Source: Arthrinium phaeospermum (lineage: Eukaryota > Ascomycota > Sordariomycetes > Amphisphaeriales > Apiosporaceae). Taken from it: DNA of 64,000 bases. The notes beneath the pieces are model-generated. The model was not told the origin of the DNA and did not search any database. It saw only the letters and a list, made by a program, of their open reading frames with translations. A program made the position numbers and the translations under genes. Shown here piece after piece: positions 54,664 through 64,000 of the stretch. Position 1 is the first letter of the stretch, and each line of letters begins with the position of its first letter. The stretch spans positions 1,860,001 through 1,924,000 of the forward strand of contig QYRS01000004.1 of assembly GCA_006503535.1 (NCBI GenBank), in the 5' to 3' direction.

Positions 54664-55380
54664 TTAGACCTGCCACGAAGGCGACGAAGAAGAAGAAGCC
54701 GGCGTCACCACGTAACGCACGAGCTCCTTGCTCCGGCGGGCGACGTCGATCTTGATGTGGATGCAGTCGACGTAGCCGCGGTTCTTCATCAGCTCCAGCT
54801 GCTCCCAGACCTCGTCGCGCGGCAGCTGCGTCAGCTCCGGCCCCGGGATCTCCGGGTGCGCCGCGCTCAGGTTCCAGTAGACGCGCGCCCGGCCCACGGT
54901 GAAGCCGCCCGAGGGGGCGTCCGGGTACAGCCGCTCGATGCGCCCGCGCTGGTGGGCTTCGATGGCTTCGACGATGTCGGACGGCGGCGACGCGCTTTTG
55001 CCCGGGCCGCCCGACGAAGATGACGACGGCGTGTTGGGAGTGGCGGGGGAGGGGGAGGGGATGCGGGTGGCGATGCCGCTGAGGTCGATGGCTTCGAGAC
55101 TGCAGAAGTCGCGCTGGCGCGGGTCGTGGTTGTAGTACTCGATCTTGGCCAGGAACAGGCCGCCCCTGTTGCTGTGGCTGTCTGTGGTGACTTTGTTGTT
55201 GCTGTTGTTATTGCTGCTGGTGTTGTTGGCTCCGCTAAAGGGTTTGCTGTAGCAAAACGGCGTGAGAGGTACAGCTCTCCCTATCGTCGGAGACGAGGAC
55301 CTTGTCGTGGTTTTGATGTAGTGGTCGCGCCCGAACTGCACCTTTTTCGTCGTCGCCATGCTTTGCTGCTGCATCGCCAT
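54664..55380 (-). CDS. Unknown 238-residue protein
   Basis: This single-exon ORF with clean frame starts MAMQQQSMATTKKVQFGRD; a second ATG eight codons in is an alternative start. The first 75 residues are polar (Ser/Thr/Asn runs, NNTSSNNNSNNK). A more ordered region follows (GGLFLAKIEYYNHDPRQRDF), then a Pro/Ser/Gly linker. The C-terminal region from about residue 130 looks folded (SDIVEAIEAHQRGRIERLYP, VWEQLELMKNRGYVDCIHIK). There is no signal peptide, TM segment or recognised domain. GC-rich codon use in the C-terminal half resembles other coding exons here, which supports a real gene. Confidence 0.65.
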   Translation of the reverse strand: MAMQQQSMATTKKVQFGRDHYIKTTTRSSSPTIGRAVPLTPFCYSKPFSGANNTSSNNNSNNKVTTDSHSNRGGLFLAKIEYYNHDPRQRDFCSLEAIDLSGIATRIPSPSPATPNTPSSSSSGGPGKSASPPSDIVEAIEAHQRGRIERLYPDAPSGGFTVGRARVYWNLSAAHPEIPGPELTQLPRDEVWEQLELMKNRGYVDCIHIKIDVARRSKELVRYVVTPASSSSSPSWQV

Positions 55381-56764
55381 GGAAGGAAGGCGGGCGTGCT
55401 ACCCGGAGAACGTAAGTAGAAGCGGAAGCCCCTTATTCGATTATAGATAGAGATAATTAATCGCAGCGCGTCGATGCTGGAATTCGCGACGCCAAAGACA
55501 AGTTCTGATAGAAAGAAACACAGCTAAGCAGTCTATTCGAAGAAGAAACATTTAACAGACTTTCACGCGCCGCGAGCCAGGCTCCTTTTACGTCAAGAAT
55601 GAGAGGGGTCCATCGAGATATAGTTTGCCTACGCGATGTATGCTTCAGCGCTGCAGCTCTGCGATTCCGTGGGCATATTTTCCCATCATGTAACAGGCAC
55701 AGCTGCGCCCCTTGAGAGCAAACAATAGTAAGGGTAAACAACACCACTTCAGAGCTGGTGCTGTCATTGTTGGAGATGCTCAGTCAGCCAGATCAGAAAC
55801 CGGCAGGCATATATGGTTGCGGAGGTTCCCAGTGTTTGTCTTTGACATCGGATAAGTTTTGCGCGCCGACGGTTGGTGAAGTATGCCCTAATTATAGGTG
55901 CCCATCGTCATTGACAGCAAGCAGTACTACTAGCACAGAAGATAGCGTGACTGGGGGCGGCGGAAAAGATAGTCACGGAGACGGAGAGCCATGGCAAATA
56001 CATCTGTAGCTTCTTTCCATGGATGGAACGCGCAGTGTTCTGGTTCTACTTATCAAAGGCCATCATTTTCCTCCACGGCTTGGTACATTCGCACCTACTG
56101 CACCTATTGTAATTAGGTTTTTATCTGCCCGAGATGTTTCGCCAATTCGTTGACAAAAGCCACTAGGTAATAGCCAGCCCATAAAACCTGACGCTACCTA
56201 TGAGACAGAGCTGTGGTAGTTTTCCCAAATAGGAAATGCGATAGCTCGCCAAGTAATGCCAAGTGCGGTGTACCGCCTTGGCGAGTCTGGGGTAAAGGCT
56301 TGTTTCGACTGGACCCTGGCTTTTCCATCTTGGCTTTCTTGCCAATGTTCATGTGAATATTACCCAAGACTAACAGTGACGCTTTCGCTCGACGCTCGCG
56401 GGAATTTGCCATCTCGTATGTGAAACGCGGCACCTCGCAATTGGGAACGTAATCATTGGTAAACATCGATGCCAAGCATAGCGCAACTACATGTCGGCTG
56501 CCATGCCAGCATACTCCTTCACCGAACCGAGACCAGATGTTTGTGTAATGGCTTGTCATTTTCATCATCAATAGCTTCAACCACAGTGGTCGTTATCGTA
56601 AACTACATGTAGTCGTTCCGGGTAACCTTAGCCCGCATCTTCCTGCCAATACACCAGACCATCGCTGATTCCCTTAATGTCGACGATGTGTAGTGCGTGG
56701 CTCCTGTAAATGCCCCTTCATAGTGTCGTGAAAGATGGTGTTGTTTGTATAGTCGGCCCACTTC
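55381..56764. other. Intergenic
   Basis: About 1.4 kb lies between the 238-aa gene promoter and the end of the small cysteine-tailed gene. ORFs are short and overlapping. Nothing is recognised. Confidence 0.5.
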
Positions 56765-57072
56765 TTAGCAGCAGCTCTCCTCGCAGGCACACAGACCACA
56801 GCAGATCTCACAGCCGGCCTCCTCACCACCACGGAGGTTCATATCGGGTTGGGGCTCAGCGCTCTACATTAAAGAAGTTTGGGTCAGTCTGGAATCCATA
56901 GGAATATGGGAGAGAGGGCCAAGTCTGGGCTCAGCTCGGGCAGTAGGAGCCCAAAGCCACAGGACATTGGTAGGGAAAAGGTAGGTAGACTCACGGGCTG
57001 CTGAGAGACGACTCCGTCGGCGGGGGAAGCGTCCATAGGAGCTTGCTGGGTGGGTTCCATGGGGGCAGGCAT
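56765..57072 (-). CDS. Small cysteine-tailed protein (58 residues), two exons
   Basis: Exon 1 is 57072-56995 (26 codons) and exon 2 is 56863-56765 (32 codons plus stop). The 131-nt intron has GTGAGT...TGTAG ends, phase 0. The protein starts MPAPMEPTQQAPMDASPAD, continues through a Pro/Gln/Glu-rich stretch and MNLRGGEEAG, and ends in a dense cysteine block GCEICCGLCACEESCC (eight Cys in the last 16 residues). No signal peptide is visible. This Gln/Pro-rich head plus Cys-cluster tail resembles CYSTM-like fungal proteins that attach to membranes by palmitoylation. A metal-binding (metallothionein-like) role is an alternative. The gene is supported by clean splice sites and the terminal motif only. 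Confidence 0.65.
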
Positions 57073-58561
57073 CTTGAACGGTAGTGGATGGTTGAAGGTA
57101 AAGAATGGCTATTGTGATGGAATGACGTGGCAGTTTGACACTTGCAGTCGGACTGTTCAAAGGATCGATGGGTTGGAGAAGACAGTGGGTTTAGTCGAAG
57201 CAGGAAAGGTAACAAGTATTTTTATATGCGAAGAGGGAAGGCAAGAGTCAAGCAAGCTTGGGCAGGGACAACTTGGGGGAATTGCGGTGTGTGATGGGAG
57301 GGAACCTTAACTGGCCAGTAGGGCGAATGGCATCTACAGGTGCCCCTTCCCTCCTTTCTCCCGCGTCAAAATGCAAAGGCACTGCGACGTGACCAAGCGC
57401 TTACCCCTGCTGCTAGACTTCATCCGATCGCCTAGCAGTACCATTGGCGATGATGGTGCGTGATTTTCACCAGTTGGTCAGGTCAGTCAGCCACCAATGA
57501 TCCAACGTCAACACTAACACAGACTGGTCTACGACGGTAGGGGTGGGCAGTGGGCTGGGCCGGCATGACATCCAAATCCTGCAGGCCAAGCCACCTCGGC
57601 GTGGCAGTGAATATACCGGTGCCCGCAGGCCAATGGCGATGCGCTGGCTACACGCGTTGGAGGCGAGGACCCTTGATTCGCTATCTTGCCGTAAACCTGC
57701 TTTGCTTAGCTGTCATTGAGGGTTCATCAGGGTCCAGATGTCAATGCGGGTGGGCCGTGACCCGTCCATTCTTTCGCTGCGTGGATTCGCCGTCCTGCCG
57801 GCCCAATTGGCGTACGTAAACCCGAATTCGACTGATACCATGGAACAGTCGGCACCTCGCAACACGTACACGTAATTGGTAGCACGAGTGTGCTAATAGT
57901 TTCAAGTGTTTTGTTTCCTCAACAGGCGAAAATACCGGAACAACAGAGGAGGCGCGGCAGAGCGAACAGTGCAGGTTGCCCCAACATGGAGTGGCGAGCA
58001 CGGCGACCCGGAACTCGGCATCTGAGTGCGGAACAGTGGAAGCCATCTGCGAAGAATTTAAGTTTGATTGCTCCCAATGCAAGATGTTACACCGACCGAC
58101 CGGCTAGCTAGTAGGAGGTAGGCAGCAAACAGAACACCCGGCTTACGGCAAGCAGATTCAGATTGGCACCCAAAATAATCATGCAGGGACAAAATAATGG
58201 CCATCTCCAGCATACAAAACATTGGGGACGGTTCCAGTATGCTCGGAGTCTAGGACGTCCAAGCCGCCGGGTTGCGGGTTTTGTCCAAACCAGATCGAAC
58301 TACGCCAGCCTCCAGGAACAAGTGCACAGCCTCCAGAGATACCTAGAACGTTCGGTTATGAGGTCCCGCCACGTACACTGCTTAGCTCCCGGAGGAACCA
58401 ACATCCTTCCTTACACATACCCTTACTCGGCGCTTGGGACATTTTATATCTATGTATTGAACTAGCATAGAAGACTGCCTCCGACAAGTGTCGGTGGCTG
58501 GGTCCTTTGGGTATCATTTGGCAGTACAACAAAACATGTTCTCGTCATCAGGTAGCAGTCA
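57073..58561. other. Intergenic
   Basis: About 1.5 kb contains the promoter of the small cysteine-tailed gene and the 3' flank of the next minus-strand gene. No coding-like signal is seen. Confidence 0.5.
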
Positions 58562-60936
58562 TCATCTCATCTCCAGAGCTGCCGCCGCGCGCTCCAGAAA
58601 CGCATTGAAGTCGTGGATTTGCTTCAGGTTACCGCTGCCATCTCCGCCCGCGCACGCCTGGCTGGCTACTTGCGAGACCAGAAGCTCTAGGTTGGCTAGC
58701 TCGGCCATCTTCTGCTCGCCCGGAGTGAGTTCCGCGGCGGAGCGGCCCTGGTCTATGGCCATCTCAATATCGTGCATGGAAGCCGACAAGCCCAATTGTT
58801 GCTGTGGTGAAATGGTTAGACAATGCAACACGCGCCGCCGGGCTGCAAAAGGGGGGCGGGCTGCTTACCAGAGAGTCTTTGCTGTCGACTTCGTGCCGTA
58901 GCCGTACAGCATCCATCTTAAGAGCAACCTGCTCTCTCTCCGCCCGTATGCGAAGAATCTCGTTGCGTAGCGAAATCTTCTCTTTCTGAATAGATCGCAC
59001 CCGCTTCTTAAGTGCATGCATTGTATCCAAGGCAATTGTCTGTTGATATTAGTCGTTTTTGCATGTACTCGAAGAGAAGAGCCAAGAACTTACATGCTCC
59101 AGAAGACGAGTTCGTAACTCTTCCTGGAATGCCTCCAATGCTCGCAACTTAGTCCTGTACTCTTTCTTCATAGGGGCGTTTTCGGCATTGGCCGCCGCCT
59201 CCTGTAGTGTAGCCAAGTTGGCTTCGATTACTTCCTCGCAAATTTGAGAAATAACATCGACAACGTTTACGCCGCCGCGGTTGGTGAAGGGTATCTCGGA
59301 GGTAAGAATATCCGCTTCACTATCATCCTCATTGATGCGCTGGGGCTTGGTATATCTCTGCACACCAATGGGAATGGGTTCACCGTCGCTCCGCCGTCTG
59401 CGGGCTTTGGCCTCAGTTTTCCCCTTCGCCTTGGTCTTGGCCTTGGGGGCTTTAGGCTGTGACTGCTGCGCAGGACTTTCCTGAGAGCGTTTCTGCCGAC
59501 GCTTCTTGGCTGGGGGTTCAGGCTCTGCTTCCGGGACATCTGGCTCTGAGGGTTCTTCTCTCGATGGCCTACCTCGCGGGCGTTTCCGGCCAATGCGGCG
59601 TGCCACCTCCTCAACTGCCACCTCTTCGGCTTCTTCAGCATCTTCGCCAACTGCTTCGCTGCTCTTGGATACAGGCTTGGACTTGGGCTTAGGCTTGGGT
59701 TTTGCCTTCGATTTGGGCTTGGGCTGCGGAGCCTCCACCACTTCTTCGGGAACCTCCTCTGTTACTTTGGACTTCTTGGCCTTGGCCTGAGCTTGCGCTT
59801 TCCGTCGACTCTCCGCCTGCGGAATAGGAGACGATGGTTCAACTGATGGCTCAACTGGATCCGTGGGTACCAGATTTCGTGGACTACGACGCCGGCTACC
59901 ACTGGAGCCAGCCGAGCCGCTTGCTACGGTGCTATCGCTTCTCCTGCTCGCCGGTGTTGGGTCTTCACCAAGATCTGGAGACCCCGCCAGGGCACTCCTG
60001 GTACTCGTCCGTGTCGTTGCCGCACTCTTTCGTGTCTTGCGCGCCAAGGGAGAAGATGTGGTCATTTCGCCGCCATGGCCCTTCTCCTCTTCCAATAACA
60101 CCGCCCTCTGTAGTTGCACGCTCTGTGTTGCCAAGCCCTGGCTGATTCTAACTCGGCGTCGGTGACCACTCCCAGGTGCGTCCGCAGGGCTCTCCGTCAC
60201 TTCTTCGGCCACATTGTACCCGCCGCTCGAGAGTCGCGACGAAATAGACCCGCGCGAGGTAGGTCGCAGCGTCGCCGCTGCCGCTGCCGCTGCCGTAGCA
60301 TTGCTTGCGTCGCCAGGCTCTTCAACAGCGACTTGTGGCTGCGATGCTGATCTCGGTTCCCTGTCCAGTAGTGGCGATTCTGGTTCGATGTCGTAAGGGT
60401 TTGGGCGCGCACGACTGCTGCTCGGTTGCGAAGACGGCCTTGATCTAGCAGACGAACGGGTCCTATCCGATACAGGTTGCGGCGGCGGCGGAGGCGCCCG
60501 AGGCGTGCCACTACTTGCGGGTCGTCGTTTGGCGGACGTGTTAGGCGCTGAACGAGGTACGGATTCGCGAACGATTTCGGGCGCTGCTCGGAGAGACAAG
60601 TCGGGCTCGGGTTCAGGATCAGGTTCAGGAGCAGTGGGCTCAGGAGCAGTAGGTTCAGGAGCAGCGGGCTCAGGCGTCGGCAGTTCAGGCGTCGGCGGCT
60701 CAGGCGAAGACGCCTCGGGTGAGCCCTCGACCGGTAAAATCAGGCCAAAGGACTCGTCTGCAACTTCATGTCGTCTGTGCGCGACCACAAAATCAGTCAG
60801 GTGTCTTTTGGCAAACAGAGGGCATCGCAACTCACCCTGCCCCGCGCATGCGCTGTTGCATACGCTCCTCGCGGCCTAGGAAGTGTCAGTTCTCGCGCAT
60901 GACTGGTTGGTATCTCTTGGACTCACTCTCGGCCAT
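58562..60936 (-). CDS. Probable inner-kinetochore protein CENP-U/Ame1-like
   Basis: Five exons (60936-60927, 60875-60836, 60774-59094, 59039-58869, 58801-58562) encode 713 residues with a continuous frame. The N-terminus MAESREERMQQRMRGAG is a short basic helix like the Mis12-binding end of Ame1. A very long disordered region follows (PEP/TPEP repeats, Ser/Arg-rich, then KPKPKSK-type basic repeats and AT-hook-like GRKRPRGRPSR). The ordered C-terminus holds PIPIGVQRYTKPQRI, GGVNVVDVISQICEEVIEAN and a coiled coil (LKKRVRSIQKEKISLRNEIL), ending in a helical tail. This matches the expected layout of fungal CENP-U/Ame1 (Mis17), a COMA-complex subunit, but I assign it from motif layout only; another AT-hook coiled-coil protein is possible. 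Confidence 0.6.
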
Positions 60937-61687
60937 TCTGCATAGATTTCTTTTCAAGGAACCATAGGTGCTGTGTAAATGATTTTGTCTTGAGTCCTCC
61001 AAGACGTCGTCAACAAATGATGCTGTAGACGCGTCGAAAGCGCGCCTTGGGATTGAGGGTCAAAGTGTGGCTGATTACTTGAGTAAGTGTGGCGCAGGCA
61101 GGATGCGTTCCATATGGCAGGAAGGCACGACTACGATATCCTAACTTGTCTCCAACACACAAATTCCGATTGTTGATTTCCTCTCAGTTGAGCTCAATTT
61201 GACAGATAAAAGCAAGCGTTCGAGAGATTGAATGTGAAAGGTTCTGCGACAATATTATCCTTTGGGTACCAGATCTTACATCCTTCTATTCTACAGGGGC
61301 CCTCCTTCTCAGCAGTCATTACCTACTTTACGAATGAGTCGAATACCTACGTCGGCAAGCCACTGTAAGTGTAACAACCTGGACTCGAGTCACCTTTGCA
61401 ATGACAACATTTCCGAAATCAAACGGGGGCGATTCCATTGACTGTCTGCTCTATTGCCTCATTTTGGAACGATAGAAAGACTTGATGTCGTCGAGTGATG
61501 ACAACCAACTGAATACCATACACCCCAAAAAGCCAATGCATGTTAGTCTCCTCTTCAGAGCAGACAGAAACACAACGCGATACCAAGCTTCCGTGGACTA
61601 GTTGCACACAGTATCAAATGCACGAAACGCGAACCGTACGAAAACCAGCTTTGCTCAGAAGACAGCGCAGTCCACCCCATCCTCGGT
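60937..61687. other. Intergenic
   Basis: This region lies between the CENP-U-like promoter and the end of the last gene. Nothing gene-like is seen. Confidence 0.55.
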
Positions 61688-64000
61688 TCAATCTTCAAGC
61701 TCGAGCCCAAGACCTGGCAGCGGGATATATTCTCCCATGGGGCTTCCATGATTGTCGTGGTAGTGCCACCCCCCCTTATTGCAAAGGACAAAGGCGCCTT
61801 CGCCATCGTCAAAATCGATCACGTCAGCATCGGCCATCATAGCGTCCTCATCCACTACCGGACCGTTGATTTGATTATGGCCGGATGGCCCGGCGGCGTG
61901 TTGGTCTTCTTCCCAACTTGGCCTGGATGACTCGGCCTCTTCCACCAGATTCGGACTGGGGGCAAAGTGGACACGCTTCTTCGTCGATGACTTGCGTCCG
62001 TTTGCCAGGGCTGAAAGGTTCTGTGCATCCTTGCCCTTTGCTTTGGTAATAGAAAGAGACTCCCTGTCTGGGGTCTCTTGCACTCTGCTGCGGGCATTTG
62101 CACGACGCTTTTGGTGCATCTCTCCATTCGGTACCTCACCAAACAAGGACATCCGCATAACATTCACGAAATCCCCATTCTCTGCTGCAGCCGCGAACGA
62201 TTCCTTGAAGGATGGGGCTGTAAACTTCCAGACTTGAAGTTGTCGACATTGCTGGGGTATGCGATAGTGCTGAATTGCCCATTGCCCATGAATAGCCGCG
62301 CCCTGGACGGTTACAAGAAGGCTACCATCTTCTCCCTCGGAGCAGGTCATCTCAGGCCCGTATAGGTTGAGCAGTCCCTCGGCAACCGATCGATGGTAGT
62401 AAGCCAGAACATCAAGTGGGAGCTGTGAGATGTCAGAGCGAACATGTTCGCTTTCGTAGCCTGATTCGCGTACCACATCCGTTACAAGAGTGTCGAGAAT
62501 CTTCTCGAATTTTTTGTTGGGCTGGTCCCCGGGCAGCAGTAATCTGTGCTTGTACTTCTTCTTGGGGTTTTCCCGGACTGTTGCAGCAAACTTTACGATG
62601 GTGCCCAGAATTCTGTGAGCCTCTTCCCAGTCTGCTTTTAGATGACCACAGTGCTTTTTGGTTTTGGTCTGGGGAAGTTTATGGATGAAGCCACCAAGAA
62701 TATGCCATAATGCAATGATGGGGTCCACTGATCCGATGGCAATCCTTTCCAGCATTGATGTTGTACTTATGCCGGAGGGTTCATTCGTGTTGGAGTTGCG
62801 CAAATTAGCAAAGCCTCTCCAGGGCATGATGTATTCTCTTGGCTTTTTGTTTTTGGGGTCGAAATGGAACTTCGGCATATCGGCTGGGGGCTCGTACGAG
62901 GTGTACGACATATCTGAAGATACACTGTCGTCGTCGTTTTCTTCAACTGGATCAATGCCAGACCCATCACCCCTGGCTGAAGCATCCTCGCCGTCCTTTC
63001 CGTTATCGTCTTCGGCGTCGGCGCCAAGGTCATGGTCGGTGTCGGAGAGACCGTCAGCAGGCAGATTAGATATTAAGGAAGCAACGTCGTCGGACCCCGC
63101 CATACCCTCGAGAGATTGTGGAGGGTGATTGATATTGAGCTCCTTGCCGGAATATGGATCAACAAGTTGAACCCATTGATCGAGATCTAGCAATGGTTCT
63201 CGATGGCGGGTCAGTGGTGCAGAATATGACACAGGAGGATCCGAATCGACTATGCAATCTCCAAAGGTAATACCATTGGTGAGCCTCTCCCAGGATTTTG
63301 CCATGAAGCTCATGATCTCTTTGTTGGAAGGAGGCATTGTGTCAGGGAGCCCAACATTGAAGAACATGAAGTTGTAGAATGGCTTGTCCGACATGCCTCG
63401 GTTGAGAAGCCACGTTGTGATCGCCCAGGAACGGGGACGAGTAGTGTCTTGCAAGTAGTCTTGAACTTGCTGGCGCAGAACGATCTCCAGGTTGCGACAG
63501 ACAGCGCAGACCTTGCTGATGAAGCCTGTGGCTACATTGATCTCGAAGGCTTGGGCTTCTTCTGGCGCCAGCCGCTGGTGAACAGCCAGCCATCGCCAAA
63601 GCTCCGAGGTGGGTTCAATCTCAACATCTACGATGCCACTTCTGCGACCTTTCGTCATGGGATCCTTGCAGACAGGGCAACATGGCATCCAGACGGTCAT
63701 ATAGCAGCTGCCTGAGGAAGCAACACGGTCTTCCCAGAGTTGGTCGGAGAATTTCTTGTTGCTATAGAGCGATACCAGATTCTCACGGGTTGTGTCTGAC
63801 GCGTCTTCGAACTCCTTTGGCAAATGGCGCAGTCCAGGTTCAGCCCTCTGGTCCCTGTGGTTATTCAAGAGCCTATCATGTAGGACGCTGAAGTAGTGGG
63901 ACTGTGGATTACTTGGGTCGTTCAGATATGCGTCGAGTTTCATGCTGTCCTTGAAGGTTTGCCGTCCCAACTCGAAGCAAGCGTTGCAGACCCAATAGCT
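61688..64000 (-). CDS. Large unknown cysteine-motif protein, C-terminal part
   Basis: The frame is open from the window edge to a stop at 61688, about 770 residues; the start lies beyond 64000, where the reading continues upstream. Three CxxC pairs are spaced through the first 180 residues (CNAC, CPVC, CAVC), suggesting zinc ligands. Between them lie helical segments (LWRWLAVHQRLAPEEAQAFE). An acidic, Asp/Ser-rich linker (about residues 300-360) is followed by a second ordered region (IALWHILGGFIHKLPQTKTK; LPLDVLAYYHRSVAEGLLNLY). The tail is basic then acidic and ends GEYIPLPGLGLELED. I do not recognise the family. The frame is clean and single-exon over the visible part. Confidence 0.7.
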   Translation of the reverse strand, partial: SYWVCNACFELGRQTFKDSMKLDAYLNDPSNPQSHYFSVLHDRLLNNHRDQRAEPGLRHLPKEFEDASDTTRENLVSLYSNKKFSDQLWEDRVASSGSCYMTVWMPCCPVCKDPMTKGRRSGIVDVEIEPTSELWRWLAVHQRLAPEEAQAFEINVATGFISKVCAVCRNLEIVLRQQVQDYLQDTTRPRSWAITTWLLNRGMSDKPFYNFMFFNVGLPDTMPPSNKEIMSFMAKSWERLTNGITFGDCIVDSDPPVSYSAPLTRHREPLLDLDQWVQLVDPYSGKELNINHPPQSLEGMAGSDDVASLISNLPADGLSDTDHDLGADAEDDNGKDGEDASARGDGSGIDPVEENDDDSVSSDMSYTSYEPPADMPKFHFDPKNKKPREYIMPWRGFANLRNSNTNEPSGISTTSMLERIAIGSVDPIIALWHILGGFIHKLPQTKTKKHCGHLKADWEEAHRILGTIVKFAATVRENPKKKYKHRLLLPGDQPNKKFEKILDTLVTDVVRESGYESEHVRSDISQLPLDVLAYYHRSVAEGLLNLYGPEMTCSEGEDGSLLVTVQGAAIHGQWAIQHYRIPQQCRQLQVWKFTAPSFKESFAAAAENGDFVNVMRMSLFGEVPNGEMHQKRRANARSRVQETPDRESLSITKAKGKDAQNLSALANGRKSSTKKRVHFAPSPNLVEEAESSRPSWEEDQHAAGPSGHNQINGPVVDEDAMMADADVIDFDDGEGAFVLCNKGGWHYHDNHGSPMGEYIPLPGLGLELED

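Noticed and set aside
1..64000. CRISPR arrays, operons, bacterial-type promoters or terminators
   Set aside because: The window is eukaryotic nuclear DNA; no direct-repeat/spacer pattern or co-directional tight gene packing is seen.

Overview
The window is nuclear DNA of a filamentous ascomycete (Pezizomycotina), most likely a Sordariomycete. This rests on GC-rich coding exons, short introns (about 50-180 nt) with GTAAGT-like donors, CTRAY-like branch points and YAG acceptors, and the gene set: fungal Spc7/KNL1, ATG14, VPS8, LETM1/Mdm38, a PL4 rhamnogalacturonate lyase and a GH5 exo-glucanase. Genes are spaced and lie on both strands, with no operons. I saw no CRISPR array, rRNA gene or canonical tRNA gene.

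Layout. 0-9 kb: the 3' end of an MFS transporter, a five-exon spliceosomal-type cyclophilin (PPIH-like), a long gene-free stretch, and a membrane-anchored RING-H2 protein. 9.4-19 kb: a DUF3752/GPALPP1-like protein divergent from VPS8, then a secreted rhamnogalacturonate lyase. These three genes carry 21 apparent frame breaks, nearly all explained by one or two lost bases, so this segment looks like poor consensus sequence rather than a run of pseudogenes. 19-21 kb: intergenic DNA with a tRNA-headed, poly(T)-tailed SINE-like element. 21-32.4 kb: an acidic unknown protein, a GH5 glucanase, a WRN-type exonuclease with an HRDC domain, LETM1, and a divergent protein kinase-like gene. 32.8-41.3 kb: a small conserved coiled protein divergent from ATG14, then a repeat-rich membrane protein with an in-frame TAG. 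43.6-61 kb: Spc7/KNL1 divergent from ribosomal protein S11 (whose first intron has a strong hairpin and C/D-box motifs), a twin-CX9C protein, folylpolyglutamate synthase, an unknown 238-aa protein, a 58-aa cysteine-tailed protein, and a probable CENP-U/Ame1 kinetochore protein. 61.7-64 kb: the 3' part of a large unknown protein that leaves the window.

Functional themes. Two kinetochore proteins lie about 10 kb apart: outer Spc7/KNL1 with SILK, RVSF and seven MELT-like motifs, and a probable inner CENP-U. Two membrane-trafficking or autophagy factors are present (VPS8 of CORVET, ATG14 of the PI3-kinase complex). Two secreted plant- or cell-wall hydrolases are present. None forms an obvious cluster. 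I did not find a clear new multi-gene system. The most unusual items are the SINE-like element, the RPS11 intron RNA candidate, three T-arm-like hairpins downstream of the repeat-rich gene, its in-frame stop, and the small cysteine-tailed gene.
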